A stretch of DNA of 64,000 bases from Thalassospira profundimaris (GCF_003326795.1 NZ_JPWI01000001.1:186001-250000); one strand, 5' to 3'; positions 25,261 through 34,996 are shown, counted from the stretch's first letter. Notes: a model not told the origin generated them from the letters alone. Numbers and translations are program-made.

Positions 25261-25364
25261 GGATACGTTCGGTGCCGAAGACGTCGGGTCGGACAAACGG
25301 ATGCCCGAAACGCACGATGCGTGGGGTCTGAAGATTAATCACACTCGCTCTGACCGAGGAGGTG
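25261..25364 (+). promoter_or_regulatory. ROSE-like RNA thermometer in the hsp20 leader
   Basis: Three successive hairpins: 25265-25284, 25310-25322 (acgca-cga-tgcgt), and a last one at 25342-25364 in which tcgct (25345-25349, the ROSE UYGCU motif) pairs with the Shine-Dalgarno gaggagg (25356-25362), leaving the G bulged. Such elements melt on heat shock and release the ribosome site of small heat-shock genes in alphaproteobacteria. Confidence 0.65.
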
Positions 25365-25370
25365 CTGCCA

Positions 25371-25868
25371 ATGTCGCGAATTTCTATGTTTAACAGCCCG
25401 TTGCTTCTGGGTTTTGATCAGATCGAACGCGTTCTTGATCAGGTGTCAAAAACCAAGGCCGAAGGCTATCCACCCTATAACATCGAGCAAATTGCCGAAA
25501 ACAAACTGCGCATCACTGTCGCGGTTGCCGGATTTGCCGAAGAAGATTTGTCCGTAACCACAGAAGATAACCAGCTGATCATTCGCGGCAAGCATACCGA
25601 TGATGACAGCGAGCGTGTCTATATCCATCGTGGTATCGCATCGCGACAATTCCAGCGGTCCTTTGTTCTGGCCGAAGGAATCGAGGTTGTCGGTGCCCAT
25701 CTCGATAACGGCCTGCTTCATGTCGACCTGAACAGACCATTGCCTGAACCGGTGGTGCGCGAAATTGCAATCGGATCAAGCAAGAAGAAAGCGGTTCCGT
25801 CACGGACCATCGACATGAAGGTTGAAGACGAAGACGGTACTGCCGAAGATAATAACGGCAAGGCCTAA
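25371..25868 (+). CDS. Small heat-shock protein Hsp20 (IbpA-like)
   Basis: 165-residue alpha-crystallin chaperone that binds unfolding proteins during heat stress. The alpha-crystallin domain spans about 35-130 with 'ENKLRITVAVAGFAEEDLSV', 'RGIASRQFQRSFVLAEGIEV' and 'LDNGLLHVDLNRP'; the C-terminal tail is acidic and Lys-rich. The ATG at 25371 follows GAGGAGG by 8 bases; an upstream GTG in the same frame overlaps that site and is rejected. Followed by DUF1150 with 16 bp between. Confidence 0.93.
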   Translation: MSRISMFNSPLLLGFDQIERVLDQVSKTKAEGYPPYNIEQIAENKLRITVAVAGFAEEDLSVTTEDNQLIIRGKHTDDDSERVYIHRGIASRQFQRSFVLAEGIEVVGAHLDNGLLHVDLNRPLPEPVVREIAIGSSKKKAVPSRTIDMKVEDEDGTAEDNNGKA

Positions 25869-25884
25869 TAAAGGAGTGGTTCAA

Positions 25885-26151
25885 ATGACAAACCGCACAG
25901 CAAACCACGATACCGAGATCACCCAGCGCGACGCGCAGGATACCGGCCTGTTGTCGAATGTTGATTTCGCCATGTTGGGCATTCATGACTTTGCCTATAT
26001 CCGGCAGGTTCCCAATGCCGAAGAAGACAGTGACGAGATGGTTTTTGGTGTCTTTACCGCCGACGGCACCCATATCGCATCGTTTGAAAGCCACGCGGTT
26101 GCCGACGCGGCCATCCGACAGCACGATATGGAACCGCGCGCGGTTCACTGA
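25885..26151 (+). CDS. DUF1150 family protein
   Basis: 88 residues. 'FAMLGIHDFAYIRQV' and 'FGVFTADGTHIASFES' match DUF1150, small proteins that follow ibpA-type genes in alphaproteobacteria and are of unknown role. AAGGAG stands 9 bases before the ATG. Second gene of the hsp20 operon, so presumably heat-induced; ends in a strong terminator. Confidence 0.88.
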   Translation: MTNRTANHDTEITQRDAQDTGLLSNVDFAMLGIHDFAYIRQVPNAEEDSDEMVFGVFTADGTHIASFESHAVADAAIRQHDMEPRAVH

Positions 26152-26171
26152 TCTTCCTGCCAAATGAATCA

Positions 26172-26205
26172 CAAAGGCGCCTGCCCTGGCAGGCACCTTC
26201 TTTTT
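26172..26205 (+). terminator. Terminator of the hsp20-DUF1150 operon
   Basis: Stem caaaggcgcctgcc / ggcaggcaccttc (with one mismatch), loop of 3-4 nt, followed by six T residues. Confidence 0.8.
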
Positions 26206-26227
26206 GCACCGGTCTGGTTCCCGCAAC

Positions 26228-27076
26228 ATGACGTCCACATCCGATATTTCATCGGCCAAGTCGTATTCCGAACTCCATAACTGGCGGCTTATTCGCAATA
26301 CTGCCGGGCTTTCGGATGCGCCGGTCCTTGTGTTGTCACACGGATTTGGAACCGATCATCGTAGCTGGCGCCTGTTGTTGCCCGAATTGCTCAAACAGTT
26401 TGATGTCGGGGTCTATGACCTTGCCGGGGCAGGCCCGAATGGTGGACGTAATTTCGACGCCACCCGGCATGTATCGATCACATCCTATGCCGATGATCTT
26501 CTTGCACTGCTTGATGAACAGGGCATCACATCCTGTCAGATCCTGACCCATTCGGTCAGCGGCATGGTCGCGCTGATTGCCGCCCAAATGCGCCCGGACC
26601 TGTTTCGGCGCATCTTCATGATTGCCGCATCACCGCGTTACCTTAACGACGACGGCTATCATGGCGGTTTTTCACAAGATGATCTGAATGGTCTGTTTGA
26701 TGCGATGCATTCGGGATATGAGGCCTGGGCAAACGGGTTTGCCCCGATCATTGTCGGCGAACCCCTGCCGGAATTTGTTCTGGAATTTACCGCCGGGCTA
26801 TTGAATATGCCTGCGGATGTCGCGATCCAGACAGCCCGCTTTATCTTCCAGTCGGATTTCCGTCATCTGCTTGCCGAGATTTCCGTTCCGACCGTGGTGA
26901 TCCAGCCCAAAAATGATCCGGCCGTACCGATTGAGGTCGGCAGCTATCTGAAAGCGCATTTGCGCAATGCCGTGCTTGAAATTATCGAGGCACGCGGCCA
27001 TCTGCCGCATCTGACAGCTCCCTATGCGGTGCTGCATTGTCTTCATAAATCGACTGAAACCGAGCCGCTGGCCTAG
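26228..27076 (+). CDS. RsbQ-like alpha/beta hydrolase
   Basis: 282 residues. Triad: Ser in 'THSVSGMVAL', Asp in 'PKNDPAVP', His in 'ARGHLPHLTAP'. 'ASPRYLNDDGYHGGF' and the Tyr-x-x-Trp-Ala-x-x-Phe-Ala-Pro pattern are characteristic of RsbQ and the plant receptors D14/KAI2, which bind and hydrolyse small hydrophobic ligands. In Bacillus, RsbQ works with the PAS phosphatase RsbP; no such partner is adjacent here. Stops nested with the convergent MBL gene. Confidence 0.85.
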   Translation: MTSTSDISSAKSYSELHNWRLIRNTAGLSDAPVLVLSHGFGTDHRSWRLLLPELLKQFDVGVYDLAGAGPNGGRNFDATRHVSITSYADDLLALLDEQGITSCQILTHSVSGMVALIAAQMRPDLFRRIFMIAASPRYLNDDGYHGGFSQDDLNGLFDAMHSGYEAWANGFAPIIVGEPLPEFVLEFTAGLLNMPADVAIQTARFIFQSDFRHLLAEISVPTVVIQPKNDPAVPIEVGSYLKAHLRNAVLEIIEARGHLPHLTAPYAVLHCLHKSTETEPLA

Positions 27077-27825
27077 CGGATTTCGATGACTTCGCCCGGA
27101 ACCGCCATGCGGACCTGATCATTGCCCTGAATGATCCTTGCCATCTCGGCGCGGACGTCACGCTTGATGTGATAAAGCCAGAACCGTGCACCGGGCATAT
27201 CGGATGCCAGTTGCAGGACGGTTTCCAGATCACAATGGGCCGCATGTTGCGGATCATGACGGGTCAGATAGGTTTCCTGGAACACAAGATCCGCCCCGGT
27301 AAACAGGGCCGCGGTATCCGCCGTGACATTTCCGTCCCCGGAATAGGCAAATCCCTTATTGGCATAGCGCAGCAAGATGGCGTGGTTCTGCACACTGTGA
27401 TCCGACCTTGCGAACTTGCACTCGAACGGCCCGATCATGTCGGTTTCGAGAATCGAATGCCAGATGATGGTGAACGGCCAGGCTGACCCCAAACCGGTAA
27501 AACCAAGCTCCATCAGTTTTTCAAGATGGGTCTGCAATTGCGGGCTGCACAGGATATGAAGCGGCTTTGACCGGCCATCATCGCGCCAGTTCAGCATGAC
27601 CGGGATCAGACCAAAGATATGATCAGGGTGCATATGGGTAAAATAGATCGCATCAATCGCATCAGGGTCGGAAAACTTCCCCATCAGCTGACCGGCAATG
27701 GTTGCCCCGCAATCAATCAGCAAACGATAGTCATCTGCTGTGACCACAACAGACGAATTTGCAAAGTTCGGGTCGAACGCCTCGCCCACACCCAGAACAT
27801 CAATGCGCATGTAATCGCTTGTCAT
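27073..27825 (-). CDS. MBL-fold metallo-hydrolase (RNase Z-like)
   Basis: 250 residues. The metal motif 'YFTHMHPDHIFGL' (His-x-His-x-Asp-His) lies at about 72-84; 'LLIDCGAT' precedes it, 'RSDHSVQNHAI' and 'FAYSGDG' supply further ligands. Arrangement resembles RNase Z/phosphodiesterase-type MBL proteins, but length and missing exosite do not show a tRNase Z. Substrate unknown. Convergent with the RsbQ-like gene. Confidence 0.83.
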   Translation of the reverse strand: MTSDYMRIDVLGVGEAFDPNFANSSVVVTADDYRLLIDCGATIAGQLMGKFSDPDAIDAIYFTHMHPDHIFGLIPVMLNWRDDGRSKPLHILCSPQLQTHLEKLMELGFTGLGSAWPFTIIWHSILETDMIGPFECKFARSDHSVQNHAILLRYANKGFAYSGDGNVTADTAALFTGADLVFQETYLTRHDPQHAAHCDLETVLQLASDMPGARFWLYHIKRDVRAEMARIIQGNDQVRMAVPGEVIEIR

Positions 27826-27956
27826 AACCTGACCGTCCCGCCTGTCTGCCTCACACAGCCCGCCAAAATCCGGCGGCTATTCTTGCGATTTTGCACGCAG
27901 CAAAGCAAGACGTTCTGAAAATCGGTCAACGGTCATACGCAAATTGTCATAGAACT

Positions 27957-27990
27957 GCAAAAGGCAGAACCGGGTGGCTCTGCCTTTTGC
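27957..27990. terminator. Terminator between the MBL and chemoreceptor genes
   Basis: Perfect 12-bp stem gcaaaaggcaga / tctgccttttgc (27957-27968 with 27979-27990), 30 bp past the chemoreceptor stop on the minus strand. Confidence 0.8.
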
Positions 27991-28020
27991 AAGATTTTGA
28001 AATATAGCGATATTTTATAC

Positions 28021-29511
28021 TTATCGCGCCAAAACTTCGGCCGCTTCACGGGTTTTGTAAACCGAGGATGCCACATCGTCACTTGTGGTCCGGATCACTT
28101 GCAAATTGCGGCTCAACTCTTCGACGGTGTTTGCCATGTTGCGCATATTGGCACTGACATTGTCTGTAACGGCGGTTTGTTGCACCACAGCCGACGAAAT
28201 ATTCGTCACATCATTACGCACCGTTGCGACCGACCCGCGGATGACCTGAAGGGCTTCGGCAACCTCGTTGGAGATCGCCTGAATACCGGTGATCTCTTTT
28301 GAAATGTCCTCTGTCGCGCGTGCTGCCTGATTGGCAAGGTTTTTGACCTCGTTTGCAACCACAGCAAAGCCTTTGCCTGCTTCGCCTGCTCGCGCACTTT
28401 CGATGGTTGCGTTCAAGGCCAACAGGTTGATCTGCCCTGCGATATTCTGAATAACCTCGACGATACTGCCCATCTGATCAACAACCCCGGTCATGCGCTC
28501 GGTCATTGCATTGGCGGTTTCGGTCTGGTCATAGGCACGTTCGGTTTCGGTCTGGGACTGGGTCATGCTATGCGAAATTTCGGCAATCGAGGCCGCCATC
28601 TGTTCCGCACTGACCGCAACCGATTTGGTGAGTTCCATCGTCCCGTTCGAAACATCAACGCTTTGAGCCGTACGGCTGTTAAGTTTGGAAATATTGCCTT
28701 CGATCTCGGCAAAATTGCCATCAATCATCTGTTTCAGATTAAGCAAAAGCTTGGTCTGTTCGGTAATATCGATGGCGAACTTGATCACCTTGATCGGGTT
28801 TCCAACCGCATCCAGAACCGGGTTGTAGGTTGCCTCGATCCAGATGTCCTTGCCGCCCTTGCCAATGCGTTTGAACTGACCGGCCTGGAATTTCCCCTGA
28901 TTTAGGTTCTGCCAGAAGGTCCGGTATTCCGACGAGTTGCGATGTTGCGGTTCGACAAACATCGAGTGGTGCTTGCCGACGATCTCGTCAAGGCGATATC
29001 CCAGCAGCGACAGGAAGTTTTCATTTGCCTTCAGAATTTTGCCTTCAAGGTCAAACTCGATCACCGCCTGCGATGCGCTGATGGCTGCGAACACACTTTG
29101 CAGAAGGGCGCGCTCGTTACGACGCTCGGTGATGTCGCTTGCAAATTTGACGACCTTGATCAACTTGCCCTTGTCATCAAAAACCGGGTTATAGGTTGAT
29201 TCCAGCCACACCAGTTCGCCGTTTTTGCGTTTGCGCGGAAAGGCTCCTGACGCAAACTCGCCATTGCCAAGCTTTTTCCAGAATGACTGGTACTCGGCCG
29301 AATGCACGATTTCCTCAGGGACGAACATGGAGTGATGCTTGCCGACAACTTCCTCAAGCGAATAGCCCATGGCTTTCTGGAAATTTTCATTTGCCCACAG
29401 AATATTACCCTTCACATCGAATTCGATGCGCGCCATCGAACGACTCAACGCTGCGGCGACCTGTGTTTCGGCCTGCGCGTGTTTATCGTTCCTGAAGATA
29501 CCAAAACCCAC
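28021..29511 (-). CDS. Soluble methyl-accepting chemotaxis protein with two PAS domains
   Basis: 496 residues, no membrane helix. Two PAS domains (about 22-130 and 140-250) share 'GKHHSMFV' and end in 'FASDITERR' and 'FAIDITEQ'; then a cytoplasmic signalling hairpin (290-490) with the conserved tip '[20 protein letters not shown]'. Resembles the redox or energy sensors of the Aer/BdlA type that act through CheA/CheW. The GTG at 29511 was chosen because GGAAGGA lies 8 bases upstream; the frame runs on to 29637 without support. Confidence 0.88.
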   Translation of the reverse strand: MGFGIFRNDKHAQAETQVAAALSRSMARIEFDVKGNILWANENFQKAMGYSLEEVVGKHHSMFVPEEIVHSAEYQSFWKKLGNGEFASGAFPRKRKNGELVWLESTYNPVFDDKGKLIKVVKFASDITERRNERALLQSVFAAISASQAVIEFDLEGKILKANENFLSLLGYRLDEIVGKHHSMFVEPQHRNSSEYRTFWQNLNQGKFQAGQFKRIGKGGKDIWIEATYNPVLDAVGNPIKVIKFAIDITEQTKLLLNLKQMIDGNFAEIEGNISKLNSRTAQSVDVSNGTMELTKSVAVSAEQMAASIAEISHSMTQSQTETERAYDQTETANAMTERMTGVVDQMGSIVEVIQNIAGQINLLALNATIESARAGEAGKGFAVVANEVKNLANQAARATEDISKEITGIQAISNEVAEALQVIRGSVATVRNDVTNISSAVVQQTAVTDNVSANMRNMANTVEELSRNLQVIRTTSDDVASSVYKTREAAEVLAR

Positions 29512-30240
29512 TTTAATGTCCTTCCGTTCCGCTGTTCCCGAGCCATCCCTGGCCGTTTCAAACGGGGTCAACCAACACAAACACCACCTTCGTATAGCTC
29601 CTGAAACTTCGACAACTGTCCCATTTGCATGGTGCAATTACGGAATTCATTGCTTTGAAGACGGTAAGATTCATCTGGGAATTTCGAATATCATCTCAAT
29701 TACAGCGGATTACGACATGCATCCTGATGCATATTCCGTATTGCTGTCATTTTCCAAAAATCATTCACAACTATTTGTTTATGTTAGATTTTCTGTTTGA
29801 TATCCGCTTGATTCCTCATCGTGATCGATGCTCTTGCCTCGATAATTCTCTATCAGGCTTTCTTTACGAGCAATTTCCTTTGGCCGATCACTTTGATCAA
29901 CCATTCACTTTATGAATAATTGATCTTCGTAAAATACATATACTTTTGAATAGTTCAACTACTGATTTTGAATAGCTGTCCCGATACCGGTCCGGAACGG
30001 TGACACAACCCGGAACCGGAAGCAGGACATATGGGGAATTTCAGAACATCAGCAGGAACTTATCGCCCGGTTGCAAAAGTACCAGACGGGACTTGTTTAT
30101 TTCAGAGACGTTGCCAGACACAGTTGGTCAAACGGCTATCAGAAGGCCAACCGGCTCTGTGGTGTTGCCGCAGCATCAGCCAAGTGCTTCAAACCAGACG
30201 AGTCACACGCTCTGACAAGCCATTGATTTACTCGATCGGA
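29512..30240. other. Long low-GC intergenic region
   Basis: 729 bp with no convincing gene; frames are short and lack ribosome sites. It is clearly richer in A/T than its surroundings (29650-29960). A perfect 16-bp palindrome atgcatc-ct-gatgcat is at 29717-29732. The chemoreceptor promoter must be in the left part. The A/T content might point to old horizontally acquired DNA. Confidence 0.45.
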
Positions 30241-30705
30241 TCAGGCAGGCCACTTGACGATATAACGCGTCAGGTCGGGATGAGCATCATCTTCGGAAAT
30301 CACCATGCCGCGCACAGACATACCGGCAATAAAGGTAGACTCGCGATTTCCCGTTACAAGCGGGTGCCAGTCAGGAAGACCTTTACCCTCCGACAGCAGC
30401 CGATAGGCACAGGTTGACGGCATCCAGTTCAGTGTTTCGACATTTTCCTTCGACAGCTGGACGCAATCGGGAACATGAACTGTCCGGTTGGGATAGTCCT
30501 TGCACTGACAGGTTTCACAATCAAGCAGACGACAGGCCACAGAGGTGTAATAGACAAAGTCGTCATATTCGTCCTGCAACTTGTGCAGACAACATTTACC
30601 ACACCCATCACACAGGGATTCCCATTCATCCTGTGTCATTTCTGCAAGTTTTTTGGTTTCCCAGAATGGGTCTGCCGGAAGGGTGACGGGATTGTTATCA
30701 GTCAT
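30241..30705 (-). CDS. YcgN family cysteine cluster protein
   Basis: 154 residues. Cysteines in '[12 protein letters not shown]', '[17 protein letters not shown]' and 'PDCVQLS' are the YcgN/UPF0260 cluster pattern, probably binding zinc or an iron-sulfur centre; function not known. The start at 30705 has gagagac upstream and gives the family N-terminus '[20 protein letters not shown]' close behind. The next gene on the same strand upstream is cobB, 90 bp away in the wrong order for an operon start. Confidence 0.88.
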   Translation of the reverse strand: MTDNNPVTLPADPFWETKKLAEMTQDEWESLCDGCGKCCLHKLQDEYDDFVYYTSVACRLLDCETCQCKDYPNRTVHVPDCVQLSKENVETLNWMPSTCAYRLLSEGKGLPDWHPLVTGNRESTFIAGMSVRGMVISEDDAHPDLTRYIVKWPA

Positions 30706-30794
30706 TGTCTCTCTCATGCGGGCCGTCTGTTAAGCATGATACAGGGTAATACAGCCCGATGCATCACACGAACTCACGACATCGGCGCAAATGT

Positions 30795-32147
30795 TCAACT
30801 CTGCGCGATCACATGGAAGAACGACCCGAATACCCGCCCCTGAACCAGACCCGCCGGACCAAGATCGCCACCCAGCGCAGTGCGCATGCGACAGAACGGT
30901 ATCCCGTCTTCGGAAAGTGTCGTCGCATAGTGGAACTCATGCCCGCGCACAGTCATGCCCGCCGGTCCGAACGGTGTCGGAATACCGATTTTGGCTTCGC
31001 GATAACCAAGATGAAGCCGTCGGGTGGCAAAGCTTGTCGAAAGCGGCAAAAGACCAAGCATCTGATGTGTCGTCCCGTCAGCATCGGTCAAATCCGTCCC
31101 GAGGGTCATATAGCCCCCGCATTCCCCATAAATCAGAACGTCCCGCGCAGCCACCTCATGCATTCCGGCCTTGAAGATATCAGCTGCGGCAAGTGTGCTG
31201 GCATGAAGTTCGGGATACCCGCCGGGCAGATAAATCGCATCGCATTCGGGGTCGGGGGCCTCGTTCGCGAGCGGTGAAAAGAACGTGACAGATGCCCCGG
31301 CACGACGCCAGCCATCAAGAATATGAGGATAACAAAACGCAAAGGCCTGATCACGCGCCACAGCAATCCGTTGCCCAAGCGGGGCGATAAGGGGGGCATC
31401 ATCAAGATTGCCCGCATCACCGTCTTGCGGATCAGATGGCTTTGTCAGCTCTGCCAGCCCGGTCAGCGCATCAAGATCAACATCCTCGGCAATGATATCT
31501 GCGGCACGCTCAAGGAATGCATCGAGCTTGGGATGTTCACCGGCCTGCACCAGTCCAAGATGACGTTCGGGAAGGGTAAGCTCATCAGACCGGCGAACCG
31601 CCCCGATGATTGGCAAGTCCGGCAGATGCCTGGCACAGGCATCAATGATCATCTTAGCATGGCGGGAGCTTCCGACCCGATTGAGGATCACGGCAGCAAC
31701 ATTGATATCCTTGCGGAAATTGGCAAATCCCGAAATCAGTGCCGCAGCAGAGGCAGACTGTCCTTTGACATCGACCACCAGAACCACCGGCCAGCCGGTT
31801 TGTGCGGCAAGATCGGCGGTTGATCCTTCGCCATTTGCCGCCCCGTCAAACAGCCCCATCACGCCTTCGCACATCACAAACGATTTGCCGGTGGCGTGGC
31901 CTGTGACCAGCGATGCGACCTGCTTACGGCCCATTGCCCAGGGATCAAGATTGATACAGGTTCCGCGACAGGCTGCGGCCTGAAATGCCGGGTCGATATA
32001 ATCAGGGCCGGTTTTCGCCGCTGCAATCTTGTGCCCCTGACGGGTCAGGGCACGCAACAAAGCCAACGTGACAACGGTCTTGCCACTATTGGACGATGGT
32101 GCTGCAATCAGAATGCCCGAAACGGGGTCTGCTTTTTCACGGGGCAT
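30795..32147 (-). CDS. cobB: Cobyrinic acid a,c-diamide synthase
   Basis: 450 residues. ATP-dependent amidation of the a and c side chains of (hydrogeno)byrinic acid using glutamine. N-terminal DethioBiotin-synthetase-like domain with P-loop 'APSSNSGKTVVTLALLRAL' and 'AKTGPDYIDP'; C-terminal GATase domain with Cys in 'YGECGGYMTLG' and 'HEFHYAT'. Start set at 32147; the frame extends 24 codons further without a better ribosome site. It lies apart from the later cob genes but next to cobA, cbiD and cobK. Confidence 0.95.
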   Translation of the reverse strand: MPREKADPVSGILIAAPSSNSGKTVVTLALLRALTRQGHKIAAAKTGPDYIDPAFQAAACRGTCINLDPWAMGRKQVASLVTGHATGKSFVMCEGVMGLFDGAANGEGSTADLAAQTGWPVVLVVDVKGQSASAAALISGFANFRKDINVAAVILNRVGSSRHAKMIIDACARHLPDLPIIGAVRRSDELTLPERHLGLVQAGEHPKLDAFLERAADIIAEDVDLDALTGLAELTKPSDPQDGDAGNLDDAPLIAPLGQRIAVARDQAFAFCYPHILDGWRRAGASVTFFSPLANEAPDPECDAIYLPGGYPELHASTLAAADIFKAGMHEVAARDVLIYGECGGYMTLGTDLTDADGTTHQMLGLLPLSTSFATRRLHLGYREAKIGIPTPFGPAGMTVRGHEFHYATTLSEDGIPFCRMRTALGGDLGPAGLVQGRVFGSFFHVIAQS

Positions 32148-32256
32148 ATGGCGGGGTCTCCGGCACGGATGGACAGGCAGGCGGCGAAATCGGGGACAAT
32201 AATCCACCCCGCCTGCCAATCATAGCATTCCGATCATAACATTGCCGGTCGATTGA

Positions 32257-32871
32257 TCAGCCGTTCTTTTTTACCGCCTCGGTGATGCCCTTGGCCATTT
32301 CTTCGGGGGCAGTGCCATAGTTGAAATGGCGAATGAACTGACCATTGCGATCCATCAGATACACAAAGGACGAATGATCCATCAGATAGGCGTCGGTATT
32401 TTCCGGTTCACCTTCGGGAATGGCCTTGGCGTAATATACCCGGAAGGTTTTTGCCGCCGCCGACGTCTGGGCGACGGTTCCGGTCAGGCCGACCATTCTG
32501 TCATGGAAATGCGGCACATAGGCCTTGATGGCCTCGACCGTGTCACGTTCGGGGTCGACGGTGAAGAAGACAGGTGTCACTTCATTGGCAAGGTCAGCCG
32601 GCATCTGGTCAAGCGCATTGCCCATGACCTGCAATTCGGTCGGGCAGACATCCGGGCAAAAAGTATAGCCGAAATAGATCAGCATATATTTTCCGGCAAA
32701 GTCCTTCTCGGTCACGGTCTTGCCGTCCTGATTGACGAGCTCGAACGATCCACCGATGGATGCAATTCCCGATGACTGGGTTTCTGTCCCCATCATCATC
32801 AGGCGATAGGTCAGACCAATCCCCAGAACCAGGGCAATCGCCAGAATTGCCAGAAGCGTCTTTTTGCTCAC
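32257..32871 (-). CDS. SCO1/SenC family copper chaperone
   Basis: 204 residues: one N-terminal membrane helix (about 5-25), then a thioredoxin-like periplasmic domain with the copper motif 'FCPDVCPTEL' and the third ligand His in 'MDHSSFVYL'. Delivers or reduces copper for the CuA site of cytochrome c oxidase. GTG start at 32871 chosen for AGGTAGGA upstream; the open frame to 32919 would add 16 basic residues. Stands beside a TauE-like 'HCxGMCG' protein also tied to oxidase maturation. Confidence 0.9.
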   Translation of the reverse strand: MSKKTLLAILAIALVLGIGLTYRLMMMGTETQSSGIASIGGSFELVNQDGKTVTEKDFAGKYMLIYFGYTFCPDVCPTELQVMGNALDQMPADLANEVTPVFFTVDPERDTVEAIKAYVPHFHDRMVGLTGTVAQTSAAAKTFRVYYAKAIPEGEPENTDAYLMDHSSFVYLMDRNGQFIRHFNYGTAPEEMAKGITEAVKKNG

Positions 32872-33046
32872 GCGTCCTACCTCTTTTCTTTTGACCGCAC
32901 TTGACCGGCCTTTAAGCATCCCAAACTATCGGGGCACTATAAATGCCCTGTGCAATCCTGCAAGGGCAGCAGCTGTGGGAAAGCTCACACCACGTTACAA
33001 AATCCTGTAAATATGACAACTTTCCTTAACATATCCGGTGTCCTGA

Positions 33047-33823
33047 TCAGGCAATTGCCTTTGCGGCAAGGGCAAACAGGATCACCCCGTTCACAATCAT
33101 CAATCCGCGCCCGACCGGCACCATCAGGCTGCGAAACCGCTGGGCAGCGTATTGGCCGATAAAGCCTGTGACAAACAGCATCGGCACTGTGCCAAGACCA
33201 AAGATCACCATCACCACCCCGCCATTCAGCGCACTTGCGGTCGCCGCAGCCAGAACCAGCGCACCATAGACCAGCCCGCACGGGATAAAACCCAGCATGA
33301 TGCCAAGTGCATATCCCCGCATGCCAAACGGCGCGGCAAAAAGCGGTCGCAAGCGGTCACCAAACAGGCGGTTCCACCACCGCGTTTCACCAGAAGTCGG
33401 CAACAGACCACCCAGATGGGGCAGCAACCCCATGATCCCGAAAATCAGGAAGAACGCACCGGCAAGCACCAGCAGGACCGGCCCGATCCACCAGATACTG
33501 GTCAATGCCGAGATACCATCGGCAAAGAAACCCGCAAGCACGCCGAGCAGGCAATAGGTGGTCAAACGCCCGAACTGATAGGGCAAAAGAGCCGCCCCGG
33601 TCAGACGACGCAGCTCGCTCATTTTTTCGAGCGGAACCTGTTCCATCCGGCTGGTGACCTGCGAAATCACAAAAGGCCCGCACATGCCGACACAGTGGGT
33701 GACACTGCCGACAAGCCCGGCAATCAGCGCAGACAAAATCACCCCGCCATCATCGCGCAGGATTTCGGCACATTGTGCCCAGCCGCTTTCAAGGATGCGG
33801 ATCAATACCTGTTGTTCGTCCAT
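33047..33823 (-). CDS. TauE/SafE-like membrane protein with HCxGMCG motif (COG2836)
   Basis: 258 residues with about six membrane helices. 'SVTHCVGMCGPF' near residue 40 is the metal-site motif of COG2836 proteins, found with CcoGHIS/SenC genes and implicated in copper handling for cbb3 oxidase assembly. 'LGFIPCGLVYGAL' forms the second repeat's Cys-containing motif. Upstream of the SCO gene on the same strand, so both probably serve oxidase copper-site assembly. Confidence 0.85.
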   Translation of the reverse strand: MDEQQVLIRILESGWAQCAEILRDDGGVILSALIAGLVGSVTHCVGMCGPFVISQVTSRMEQVPLEKMSELRRLTGAALLPYQFGRLTTYCLLGVLAGFFADGISALTSIWWIGPVLLVLAGAFFLIFGIMGLLPHLGGLLPTSGETRWWNRLFGDRLRPLFAAPFGMRGYALGIMLGFIPCGLVYGALVLAAATASALNGGVVMVIFGLGTVPMLFVTGFIGQYAAQRFRSLMVPVGRGLMIVNGVILFALAAKAIA

Positions 33824-33926
33824 GATCCATCCGGGTCAATTCGATTGCGGCGATTGTGACAAGCACGCGCCTGACGGACAACGATATATATCAATCCACT
33901 GGAATGGATTTAATAAGGGGAGTGAC

Positions 33927-34790
33927 CTAGTCTTTTAGCGGATCAGACGGGGTCGAAATCAGTTCAAGTACCTGTTCGAACGGCACATTGCGAACCGATT
34001 TGACATCGTCTTGCGGCGACAGCCAGTTCAGGCGATCCCGCAAACCGACAACCTTGCCCAGAATGCAGATCGCGGGCGGTTCAACACCGGCACGTTCAAC
34101 ATCATCGGCCGCCTTTTCAAGCGTGGTGATCAATATACCCTGATCGGCTGTGGTCGCCTGATTGATAACCGCAAGCGGCTCATCCCCGGCACGGCCATTG
34201 GCCATCAGTTCCGAGGAAATCCGGCGCAAATGCTTCATCGCCATATACATCACCAGAACCGGTGCCCCCTTGGCAAGGGCTGCCCAGTTGATGTTGTCGG
34301 GAACCTCGCCACTTGATCCATGGCCGGTGACAAAGGTCACCGATGAATTGCAATCGCGATGGGTTGTCGGAATACCGGCATAGGCCGCCCCGGCAATCCC
34401 GGCGGTAATGCCCGGCACCACGCGGAAGGGTACATTGTGCTCAACAAGGGTCAGGCCCTCTTCACCGCCGCGCCCAAAGACAAACGGATCGCCCCCCTTA
34501 AGGCGCAGGACACGCAAGCCCTGCTTGGCAAGATCGACCAGTTGCAATGAAATATCGGTCTGTTTTGACGACGGACGTCCGCCACGTTTGCCCGCATATA
34601 AACGTTTGGCATCCGCACGCAGTAGATTGAGTATCCGTTCATCAACCAGCGCATCATAAACAACGACATCAGCCTGTTGCATGGCATTGACCGCATGAAG
34701 TGTCAGCAAGCCCGGATCCCCGGGACCCGCACCAACCAGCCATACCCAACCCGGTTCAAACACCGGAAAATCAAGACCAAGAGTCGTCAT
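33927..34790 (-). CDS. cobA: Uroporphyrinogen-III C-methyltransferase
   Basis: 287 residues. Transfers two methyl groups from SAM to uroporphyrinogen III to give precorrin-2, the branch point to B12 and siroheme. 'WLVGAGPGDPGLLTL' (SAM site), 'YDALVDERIL', 'LKGGDPFVFGRGGEE' and 'GIPTTHRD' are all intact. The single-domain length shows the monofunctional CobA, without the CysG oxidase/ferrochelatase. Divergent from cbiD. Confidence 0.95.
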   Translation of the reverse strand: MTTLGLDFPVFEPGWVWLVGAGPGDPGLLTLHAVNAMQQADVVVYDALVDERILNLLRADAKRLYAGKRGGRPSSKQTDISLQLVDLAKQGLRVLRLKGGDPFVFGRGGEEGLTLVEHNVPFRVVPGITAGIAGAAYAGIPTTHRDCNSSVTFVTGHGSSGEVPDNINWAALAKGAPVLVMYMAMKHLRRISSELMANGRAGDEPLAVINQATTADQGILITTLEKAADDVERAGVEPPAICILGKVVGLRDRLNWLSPQDDVKSVRNVPFEQVLELISTPSDPLKD

Positions 34791-34996
34791 TACGCGCTAC
34801 TTCTGTTCCGTGAATTTCGGTCCATCTGTGCAGGACCGTTTCAAGAGGATATGTTAAACAACAATCAAACGATACGTCCAACATATTTCCGATATTTTGT
34901 CGTATTATTAAAAGAATAACACAATTTAATATGTTTAATTAAAATTCCCGCGATGGCAGGAACTTCGCGCCATCAATACCGGGAACCAATGCCAGA

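Noticed and set aside
30000-30215. 71-residue plus-strand frame in the low-GC gap
   Set aside because: No ribosome site and no conserved features.
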